Of a stretch of 64,000 nt of DNA, positions 55,420 through 64,000 are shown piece after piece. The notes beneath the pieces are model-generated. The model was not told the DNA's origin and did not search any database. It was given only the letters and a program-made list of their open reading frames with translations. The DNA lies in contig JAVSML010024365.1 in the NCBI GenBank assembly GCA_038503035.1, positions 409,626 to 473,625 of the forward strand, written 5' to 3'. Source of the DNA: Crocodylus rhombifer (lineage: Eukaryota; Chordata; Crocodylia; Crocodylidae). Every line of letters begins with the position of its first letter. Position 1 is the stretch's first letter. Made by a program: the position numbers and the translations under genes.

Positions 55420-55720
55420 TTTGATTTGTAAAATGATCCATGTAATTAGGCAAAAGAGTTAAACAGAAGGATTTATTCCTGCACAAGTGTCTCCTAATGG
55501 CACTAACACCTGAGAAAAGGGGGTCATTATTGCAGGATAATGGACCTTGTCAACATTAAGCTCTCTCAGGACGCAATTCAACACAGTCAATTATCTCCTA
55601 ATCAGGGCCATTTTGTCAGAGGTTATTGCCCTTAGGAATCAATTAGATTATATATACGTCATTAATATTTTATAGAAAAATCATTCACATGAAAGTGTTA
55701 AATATCTTTTACACCTTCCT
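55420..55720. promoter_or_regulatory. Strong candidate conserved non-coding element
   Basis: About 300 bp of AT-rich unique sequence between GC-rich neighbours. Sites in order include GTAATTAGGC, GGGTCATTATTGCAGGATAATGG (core TCATTATTGCAGGATAAT), CAACACAGTCAATTATCTCCTAATC (core GTCAATTATCTCCTAAT) and TTTTGTCAGAGG. A further run is CAATTAGATTATATATACGTCATTAATATTTTATAG (core ATACGTCATTAATATT). There is no open frame of note. It has the look of a deeply conserved enhancer, but this is inference. Confidence 0.45.
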
Positions 55721-57563
55721 TATTCCTGGGCCCCGAGGGGGGAGAGTCTCTCTGTAACCTGTTCCTCCAGACGTCGTGCTGCCGTGCGACAGAGGATTGC
55801 AAGGGATCCGTGAGATGGCTGGGTGGCCCCTCCGTAGATGCAGCTCAGTGCAACGAGAAGGGGTCCTTGTTCCCAGCAGGAGACCAGATTTGCCCTACCG
55901 AGGTCACGGGGATACCACGTGCCCAGCACTGCCCTTTTGGGATGCAGTGCAATCCCATCAGTTCATGCTGTACTGGCAATGGCACGGTGTTGGATGTCCA
56001 TGAGTGGTAATTATAGAGCGGGGTGTATGAGTCAGGGCTGTTGGGAGCCTGGGTGGCTCTGGAGCAAGCAGAAGGTGCTTTTTCCCAGCAGGTCATTGCA
56101 TCAACTCAAGTAAAGGATGCTTTTACCGGCTCATGGGCAGCCTTGGCTAAAGAAGTCTATGTTCACAGCCCAGCTCCTAGTAGTAGTAGGCAGATGTCCA
56201 TCTGCTTCGTAACAAGTATTTGGCCAAGAACTTGAAGGACAATGGGCAATGACACCCCCCGACCCAACAGGACAGCATGTGGGACACTGTAGGAGGTGAG
56301 TGGTGCCTGCCACATGGACAGAGCCCACGGCTGCCCATCCGACACCGCCACCCCATGCATTTCAAGAGTGAAAAGGGGCCCATCGGGGAGGGTGGGATGC
56401 TCCGTGCTGGAGAAGCTTGGTGCAACGGCTGATGTTAAATGCATGGGAATGAAGGGACCAGAAACGCTATCCGCACTCCCCTCACGTTTCCCATTTATAG
56501 CTTATAGATGCACTATTTGGGGACTTTTCAATTAGTGTTCGAGTGAAGCAGATGCAGGGTTAAGTGCTAGGGGGTTTGATCCATTCTGGCAACGTCTGCG
56601 TGGCGGAGAGGGGGCGGTTGCTTGGCAACAACACCTGTAGCACATTAAGCATCCTCCTTCTGCTCTTTCAACTCGTCGTGAAGGATGAGGAGGGAGTTTG
56701 GGGGGAGCCTGTCCTTTTGAGGGGGCCTGGGCGTGGGGAGGGGGGAGCAGGACAGGTCGAAAGGCCTCCGCAGAACTGCCTGCCTGTTTGTTAGCTGGGC
56801 AAGGGCCATCGCTCCACAAGCATCTGTCTCCACGGCTCAGTACGTGCTACCGAGCGCTTAGCGTCGGGCTGACAGTCTGGGGAAGCGGCACCTGCACAGG
56901 CCTAATGATGCCCATGTAAAGCCACGCGGGGTCATTGAGGGGTGATCCTGAACGCGGAGGGCAGGACTCAGAGTCAAGACCCCTCCTGTTCCCCACCTCC
57001 ATGAGGAGGTTGCAACACATCACCTGTAAAAGCTTCATCCGCGCGCGGTCGTGGTACCTGCGCTGCCTGCCGGCCCCTTCCCGGCGGCCCGGGCAGGAGC
57101 GATGCTCGGAGCTGCGTTCACAAAGCCAGGCCCTACCTTCTGCCTTCCTGTCTGCTCTGAAGTTATTTTAAAACTCCCAGTTATTTATAACTCAAGCCAT
57201 AATATTTTGGAGCTCAGAAACCTGTTTCTTTTATGAAGGCAGGCCCTAGGATTTCACAGGCTCTGGAGTCTTAGGAGTACGGGGAGCTGGAATGTGGGGA
57301 GGAAGGACCACCAAAAAGGGCAAGAAAGACTACTCAATTTTTAATTTTTTGTCTCAATTTTCTGCAGGAAGTATTGGCTTTTTGCTGAAAGAGCCAAAAA
57401 AACAACTATTTGGAGGTTAAAAGCTTTTGGCTTTCTGCTTCCAGCTTCAGGAGTCCGAGAGGACATCTAACCCCATCTCCAGCGTTGCCCCCATCTCTGC
57501 CCCCGCGTGCGCTGTCTCCAGCGTGCCAGTGAGCAGTCAGGGCAGCATTGCTGCCACGTGCCC
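55721..57563. other. No gene recognised; G-quadruplex-prone tract at 56698-56748
   Basis: GC-rich to mixed. At 56698-56748 six or more runs of three to six Gs lie within about 50 bases. Open frames overlap heavily on both strands (for example 55776-56113 plus and 56131-56444 minus). Nothing else recognised. Confidence 0.4.
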
Positions 57564-57600
57564 GCTCTGGGCACACGTGGCCGGGCCGTGTGCCCAGAGC
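57564..57600. repeat. GC-rich hairpin with 14-bp perfect stem
   Basis: Left arm GCTCTGGGCACACG (57564-57577) and right arm CGTGTGCCCAGAGC (57587-57600) are perfect reverse complements around a 9-base loop. It resembles a strong terminator-like or RNA hairpin, but in vertebrate non-coding DNA its role is unknown. No T run follows. Confidence 0.92.
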
Positions 57601-58715
57601 ACGTCCGCTGAAAAGCACCGTGACAGAGGGGTAGATGTCCCCTGAGGGGTCAGTTTTCCCAGTGAACGGGCAACATGGAAATCAGATCCCTCACGTTAAA
57701 GATTTCATCTATGCAAAAATGCCAGTTTCTACAGAAAAGCCACAATGATGGATGCTTTCTGCCTTGCCCAATTGCAGGGTAACTTTGGGCCTGATCCGAT
57801 GGGCCAAGAGCTTTGCCTGCTGCTAACCTGGGCTATTCCTGTTGCTCCGTCCTTCCCCCAGCCATGCGTTGTCCCCCTCACGTCTGATCTTTTTGACCAC
57901 CAGCTCTGCGGGGCAGAAGCTGCTGGTCTTCACATGCAGACCACATCACACAGGGGCCTTATGGCTTGGTCAAGGCCTCTACGTATCATCTCAGGAGAAA
58001 CGTTAAATAATTTGAAGGATCTTTGCCAAGTGCTTTCAGCTCCTCCAGATTTCACTCACTCAGCAGCATCCATCAGAATCGAGTCCCCCGGGACGTTTTA
58101 CCAAATGTTTCTGTACTAACCTCATCCTCTTATTACACTTTCAGATACTTACTGCTGGCAAAAAGGAACATAATGGGAATAATGTGCTTAAGGAAGGGAG
58201 AGCGCACAATGGAAATGTTCATGTTGTAAAACATGCTGGTGCATTTCTTCATCCGTGATGATGTCGGGTGTGGCGCCGATGGGCATCACAGTCCGTTGCC
58301 AGCAGTGAATTGCCCCGTAGCAGTTTCTAATTCATACCCTGGCTGGTGCCAAGCACGTGGCCGTGGGGCAGTTGCCTTAATAACAAGGCTCTTGCCCAAG
58401 CTCCTGCTTGGATTTCTCTCTCTCCCACGGCTCGGTGAAGCGGGCTGCGATAGTGCTCCCTGCGGGCTGACGTTTCCAGACACCCGTGCAGTTTCCCAGG
58501 GGACCTGGGCCTAAAGGGAGCTACAGCTTTGTGAGATAAGTCCTTTCAGGCAAGCTCACTGCAAGACCTCGCTGCACTCCGGTGCGGAGATAACAGGACA
58601 TTTTCCCACCAAGGCAGGACCGGGGGGAAAAACCCTTCGATCTGCCCGTCTCTGCTCCTGCCCACCGGATGCAAAAAACCAAGCATTTCACATTCATGGG
58701 AACTGACATATGGTA
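57601..58715. other. No gene recognised
   Basis: Mixed DNA. A 124-codon plus frame (57745-58119) has no domain. The AT-richer part at 57990-58220 ('cgttaaataatttgaag' near 57999, 'cataatgggaataatgtgc' near 58169) may contain a weak regulatory island. Confidence 0.35.
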
Positions 58716-58719
58716 TAAT

Positions 58720-58985
58720 TTTTTTAAAGAAGTTCTCCCCGTTCCCTAGGCAGTTTTGACGTGAATATTAATACTAACATAATTTCATGATGATTAGAGA
58801 ACACAATTAGGGGCTATTAATAATGACACAAATAATGACATTTAAGGTCTCATTTTAATGTGAGTAATATTCTGTCTGGTGGTATTTAAACAGCTCCGTC
58901 TAGCACAATTACAGCGGTGCCAAGGTGCAATCGCCTCATCGCAATATCAATCATCCCACTCCTCGCCAGTGCCTGCCCCTTCCAA
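58720..58985. promoter_or_regulatory. Strong candidate conserved non-coding element
   Basis: AT-rich block with GAATATTAATACTAACATAATTTC near 58764 (core ATTAATACTAACATAATT) and CATGATGATTAGAG. Next come GGGGCTATTAATAATGACAC (58811-58830) and CAAATAATGACATTTAAGG, so AATAATGACA occurs twice about 15 bp apart. CTCATTTTAATGTGAG and GCACAATTACAGCGG follow. The paired TGACA/TAAT words suggest TALE/HOX-type sites. Composition-based inference. Confidence 0.43.
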
Positions 58986-59149
58986 CAAAGTTGCCCAGCG
59001 CGGCGAAGGGAGCTGGGAGAAAGCGGGATCTGCAGCAAACTGGACTGCGGCGTCGCAGAGGCGCGGAGCAGCGTGGTGGCCCGGTGAGCACGCCGGTGAG
59101 CTGGGACTTGGTGGACCTCTGGGTTAGATCACCGATGAAGCTGGCTGGG

Positions 59150-59275
59150 GGCTTGGTGGTGGTGCTAAGGGCAAGTCCCTTCATCTCCCCGAGCCTCTGC
59201 TTCCCCATCTGTGAAATGGGGAGAGTGGCTCCTCGGCTCTACAGAGCTAGCGCTACTATTATTACAGGCTCAAGC
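59150..59275 (-). mobile_element. MIR/CORE-type SINE remnant
   Basis: Reverse-oriented MIR core: 'gggcaagtcccttcatc' near 59169, 'gagcctctgcttccccat' near 59190, 'ctgtgaaatggggagag' near 59209, followed by a degraded 'gctactattattac'. The last block matches the MIR segment that reads as counts of TA/ATT just after the core. Good order and spacing. Confidence 0.65.
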
Positions 59276-61485
59276 AGCAGGGCAGAGCTGCCAGGCTTCG
59301 ACAGAGCTCTGTAAGGAAGGCGTCTACAGCCTTTGCCCTCGTTGAATTGGCTGCACGACTTGCCATCTGCCCCTTAGGTCCATAAACTCCACGTTGGAGG
59401 AGGATATTGAGGAAATCGCCCTGAATTCTGCAGTGGTTAGTAAACGACCTTCTCCCTGTGTCCAACATCTCAGAAATGCCGCGGCTCATGTGCCCCCTAC
59501 GGCATCAGCCTAATGGAGTCACTCCGGCTCTTAGCTGCACTGAAGGCAGGCATTGAAAACACCCCTCCTCTTCTACAATACATGCTGCCAAGATCAGCCC
59601 TAGAAAGTGGTCGTGCTGTGCTAATGTGGGTTAATGGAAACCTCTGAATCAATTTTCACTCCCAGACGAACCCCCCCGGTGTAGGCCACGAAGGCTGTAA
59701 TGCTGGAAATGGCTCAGGATCTTGGTAAAGAAAAAAATAATAACAATAAAAAAAAAATGGCACATTGTAGTTCAACAAAGAGGGGGCTTGGTGAAATTTT
59801 TCTGGGTAATTAACTTGGTCTGTAGCCATTGCCCCAAGGGGAGCACCAGGTTTTGACACGCAGTGAGTTCTCTGCAGCGCCGCGGCGGTGCTTGGCTCGA
59901 CAAGGACAATGGTAATTTCTGCTTTAGCGCTCGGCCTCCCGGTTACAGGCTGGCGTTCGCCCGACTCCCCGGTGCGGCGGCTCTGGGAGCCATCTCATGC
60001 TGTGCCGCAGCCGGAGATAATGCGGAGGTGTTGCCTTTATTATCCTGCCCTGGGGTACAGGCAATGCTAACCCAGCGAATGATTTCCACCGAGCCATCCA
60101 AGGGGATCGCGCGCTCCCTCACACAATATCTGGCTTCTCCGCTGCTCGAGTTGCCCTTGCTGCCTCCCACGTGCTGATGTGTCTCACACGGAGGAAACAC
60201 GAATGGCTCGACATCACACGGCTCCGCCATACCTGGCTTACATGTCAAGGTCACCCGATGACATCATAGCCACTGCAGGGATTAAATTGGGATAACGTTT
60301 GAGTTGTCCTAGAGAGCCGGAGACTGACAAACTGCTCCAGAGCTCCGGCTGGATTTTATCTGGATCACAACCTCATTATCTGACTGCAGTTTGCTGGGAG
60401 TGTTACAGCAGCACCTATGGCCCTGCAGGGATCGGCGCCATGCTTTGCTAGGCGCTATATGCACCTGCAATAAATGCGGCCATCTCATTTGAATAACCGA
60501 AACCTATTTTTATTCACTTCTTACATCAGGCAGTGCTGGGCCCTCCTGGGTTTTCAGGCACGCCCATCCATCCCGGGGAGATTCCCTTCGTTCAGACTTC
60601 AGAGTTCAATGCTGCAGTGAGTGTTTTTGTAAAGCCCAACATGGCACGAGCCGTTTTGTGCCTGCAGGGATTTGCAAGCGCAGAGCCTCGTGAGCCTCAC
60701 GCCCGAGGAAGTGAACTGTACGGACCGGTCGTTACACAAAGGAAGCAACGTTGGACACTGTCAGAAAGGGGATTCCAGTCTAAATGGCTCATTAGTCCAT
60801 CCTGGGCCGGCAGTGCTGTTCCCAAGAACGACGTGGCTGGAAGTGACATCGAGAGCAGACTGATGCCACCAATCCCACCCTGGGAAGAAAGGGACATCTT
60901 TCCTGACAGCGCTGGAGTCAGTCCTGTCATTTTTGTCAGCTAACTATTCAGCCTGGCGCATGCAAGGCTCCCCTGCTCCTATTCAGTTCAGTGCCACTGT
61001 TTAATTTATCCTCCCATTTGGTAACAGACTCCAAACATGTTCAGACAATGCAAAGCCATCAACCGAACAAAACCTTTCGTTTTCACCAGTGAATGAGACG
61101 CTTGACTCACGGGCTACGATGAGGTCCTCCAATAGAAGGAAAAATCTACCCAACACTATTAAACTTCAGTCAAACAATGCAGAGGGTTGTGGAGGTAACG
61201 GGAACATTTAATGAGTCAGAGCATTATTGGCTCAGCAGCGGAACAGCAGCCCAGTAAATAAGTGTTGCTCCTGAAGGATTCCTGCCTTTTAGATACCATC
61301 CACTCCCATGGCCTCGCAACCCGGCTCGCCTCGGCTCCCCAAGCAAGGCCTTGGAAAGCAACTCTTCCTTCTCACTGGCTCCGTGGGAGGTTTCTTTCAC
61401 GTGGGCCAGCTGCCCTGAATAGGCCTGACCTTCATATGCCTTTGGATCTCCCCGCACTCTGCTCCTCTGCCACCCCTCTTTCATT
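59276..61485. other. No gene recognised
   Basis: CpG-rich at about 59870-60130; AT-richer at 59725-59830, 60265-60300 and 60945-61260. A 136-codon plus frame (60533-60943) and a 103-codon minus frame (59943-60254) have no domain. An A-rich run lies at 59728-59758. No repeat family recognised. Confidence 0.35.
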
Positions 61486-61486
61486 C

Positions 61487-62370
61487 ATCAAATCACAGAT
61501 AATGAGGGGTGAAGGGAGCTCCGGAGGTGACATCTAGTCCAACCCCCTGCTCCAAGCAGGACCAGCCCCAGCTACATCATCCCAGCCAGGGTTTTGTCTA
61601 GCTGGGTCCTAAAAAACTCCAAGGCTGGAGACTCCCCCACCTCTCTGGGTAGCCTGTTCCAGTTTTTACTACCCTCCTCGTGAGAATGTTTTTCCTAATA
61701 TCCAGCCCCGACTTCCCTTGCTGCAACCTGAGCCCATTGCTCCTTGTCCTGTCGTCTGCCCCCACTGAGACCAGCCCAGCTCCGTCTTCTTTGCAGCCCC
61801 CCTGCAGGGAGCTGAAGGCTGCTGTTCAATCCCTGCTTGGTCCTCTCTAAGCCCAGTTCCCTCAGCCTGTGCCCCAGGCCCCAAACCATTTTCTTTGCTC
61901 TCCACTGGACTCTTTCCAATGTGCCCACATCCTTTCTGAAGTGGGGGGCCACGACTGGACACAGGACTCCAGATGTGGCTTCCCCCGTGCTGAATAGAGG
62001 GGAAGAATCATTTCTCTTGACCTGCCGGCACTGCTCCTACCAATGCAGCGCAGGATGCCGGTAGCCTTCTTGGCACCAAGGGCACGCTGCTGGGTCCTGT
62101 TCTAGATTATTGTCCCCTATGACCCCCAGGTCCTATTCTGCACAGCTCCTGCCCAGCCAGTCAGTCCCCAGCCCATAGCGGTGCATGGGAGTGTTCCCTC
62201 CTAGGTGCAGGACTTTGCACTTGTCCTTATTGAACCTCATGAGATTTCTTTTGGTCCAGTCCTCCAATTTGACCAGGTCACTCTGAATCCTAGCCCTGTC
62301 CTCCAGCATATCTGCTACTCTGCCCAGGTTGGTGTCATCTACAAACTTGCAGAGGGTGCATCCATCCCAT
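61487..62370 (-). mobile_element. CR1 LINE 3' portion, minus strand (about 880 bp)
   Basis: The plus strand begins with 'atcaaatcacagataatg' and 'gaggtgacatctagtccaac', then runs through 'cctgctccaagcaggacc', 'tctgggtagcctgttcca', 'ctgagcccattgctccttg', 'ggactctttccaatgtgcc', 'ctggacacaggactccag' and 'ttgcacttgtccttattgaa'. It ends near 'ggtgtcatctacaaacttgc'. These are reverse complements of the CR1 3' half of ORF2. A residual minus frame (61695-61952) reads HFRKDVGTLERVQWRAKKM, typical CR1 C-terminal text. It is the least truncated of the young-subfamily copies apart from 7130-8800, yet has several frame breaks. Confidence 0.93.
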
Positions 62371-64000
62371 CTTCCAGCTGGGTTTGTTCACCTAGTTCTT
62401 TTAGAGCCTGGCCAAGGGGAGGATGCACAGTCGGGTTGACACACGGGCAACCATTGTGTAACTCTGGTTGACCGTGGGAGCCAGCTCTTGGTCCCCTTCC
62501 CCTTGTCATCAAGGACTAGATCCACAGTGCCACCAAGGCACTCTGAAACCCAGGCCCCACCAGCTCAGCCTGACATGCCCACACCTCCTGCTGCTGCAGG
62601 TCTGGCATCCTGGGCTTGCAGGGCCTGAGGCTCTCCCCATACCAAGCAGCCACTCAGCACCAGCGCCTGGACCGGCATCCATGTGAGTGGGTGTGCAGTC
62701 CAGTTCCCCCTGCGCCAGGGGAAGTCCATATCCTCCGCAGGGCGTGTTTTTGCAGACACGACTAGTGCTGGCCTCTTTTAGCCCTGCACCATTTCCTTCC
62801 TGCCCTTCTTTGGCTAACCCCAGGATGAATGTGAACACAAAGAGACCTGATTCTCCTCTCCACTGGCTCCCATCTTGGGAGGCTGGGCAGGAGGGGACAG
62901 GGCTCCCCAAAATGGGTGCATGCTGGCCAAATCATGGATTCAATTGTGAGGAGATGTTTTTGCTCTCCCTTCCTCTAGCAACCACCTTGCATTGCAGCTG
63001 CCGTGTTGCCTCTGGTTTCCCTAGGTGGTTCATGTGGGTCCTCGTCTCCTTGCAGGAGGCCAAGGAAGCCTGCTGGTGAGGAAGAAGCAGCCAGGGTTTT
63101 AGGCAAGGCCGGCAGAAAGCATCCCTGCTTTTGGCGGAGAACGGGCTTTCCACCCCCCGGTTTAGGATGCAGGCAGCGTAGCATCCGGAGCCGCACAGCT
63201 GCACGGAGCAATTCAGAAATTGCCTTGTTGGACGACAATGTGCCAATTTTTCAAATCTAGAGCCATTTTCAGTATTACAGCCTGTGCCGCCACAGCCAGG
63301 AGGATTTTCTTCAGGGAGTGAAAATTGATTCAGAGGTTACCATTAAACCCCATTAGCGCAGCACGGCCCCTTTGAGAGCCATGCGAGGAAGGGAGTGCGC
63401 TGGAAAGAGGCGGGGGGGGTCAACACCCAACTTCAGCGGAGCTAAGTGCACAGGTCAGTGGGATCCCCGTATCGCAGGGAACGTGCGAGCACGTGCATGC
63501 GAGACAGGCACTCTAATGGGCCTTTATGCAGATGGAGGAGGAGGAGGAAGACTGGTAGCATTTTCCTAGTGGCTGCCGAATGGAGAGAGCTTCCCGGTGC
63601 ATCTTTATTCAGCCAGGTAAATTGAAAGCATATGAATGCCCACGGTGCTTGGCAGGGGCTGCAGCCAAGGGTAGCTCATGTCTACACACAGAGGTGTGGC
63701 CACAGCATGTGTGCACAGACCCACGCTGGCTTCTGGCCAGCTGGGCAAAGAGACAGCAGCTAAAGCCTCTGCTGCAGCACCTCCGCTGCTATCGGCACCC
63801 CGGTGACCGAGAGGACCAGCTCAGCTTGCCAACGCACCGCAGCTGACCACGGCATACGTACAGGGGAGATGCTGCCCAAGATGCTGGATCTGCCCCAGGT
63901 TGCTCCTTTGTGCCTGCCCTGAACCCCCATTGCCACCCCAGGCCTGCCTTGGAGCAGCTCCAGGCAGCCTTGCCCCCGCTGTTACCCAGGACTAGTCAAC
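62371..64000. other. No gene recognised
   Basis: GC-rich DNA to the right edge. Overlapping opposing frames (133 codons minus at 62509-62910; 130 plus at 62687-63079; 104 minus at 62932-63246) lack known domains. A short (GGA)n run lies near 63533-63549. Nothing further recognised. Confidence 0.4.

Noticed and set aside
1..64000. CRISPR arrays, operons, phage genes or other prokaryotic systems
   Set aside because: No regularly spaced direct repeats, no runs of closely packed genes with ribosome-binding sites, and clear vertebrate retroelements throughout.

Overview
The window reads as non-coding vertebrate nuclear DNA, most probably crocodilian (a turtle or bird relative is the next choice). 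The evidence is several 3' fragments of CR1 LINEs with the sauropsid 3' end (a 'tagatgtgacctcctgaggtccctt'-like tail, paraphrased), old MIR/CORE-type SINE remnants, a short terminal-inverted-repeat element, and long AT-rich TAAT-bearing islands between GC-rich stretches. I cannot name the locus. I found no ordinary protein-coding gene, rRNA, tRNA or CRISPR array. The only recognisable protein sequence is a broken CR1 reverse transcriptase on the minus strand at about 7.77-8.83 kb. The other long open frames overlap one another on both strands and look like chance products of GC-rich DNA.

Layout. 0-7 kb: unassigned DNA with one MIR-like SINE (4.9 kb). 7.1-8.8 kb: a CR1 copy on the minus strand. 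8.8-16.1 kb: several conserved-looking AT-rich islands, and a perfect 133-bp inverted repeat (11776-11908 and 14882-15014) enclosing 2,973 bp. 17-18.6 kb: two CR1 tails in opposite orientation. 20.5-22.6 kb: AT-rich islands, then a short MITE-like element. 23-30 kb: mixed sequence with low-complexity tracts and an island at 29.5 kb. 30-30.7 kb: an old CR1 of a different subfamily. 33.1-36.6 kb: conserved-looking islands, an old dispersed repeat and another CR1 tail. 39.3-40.2 kb: a CpG-rich block with a tight G-quadruplex motif and no recognised gene. 42-47.4 kb: further AT-rich islands and a 144-bp near-perfect palindrome made partly of MIR-like sequence. 49-61 kb: GC-rich and AT-rich blocks in alternation, with two MIR remnants. 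61.5-62.4 kb: a longer CR1 3' fragment. The rest is unassigned.

Overall this resembles a gene desert or very large intron carrying many candidate regulatory elements. Those candidates rest on base composition and motif density only; a cross-species alignment would settle them. The strongest directly visible anomaly is the exact 133-bp inverted duplication. It fits a recent inversion with staggered breaks, an inverted duplication, or an assembly error.
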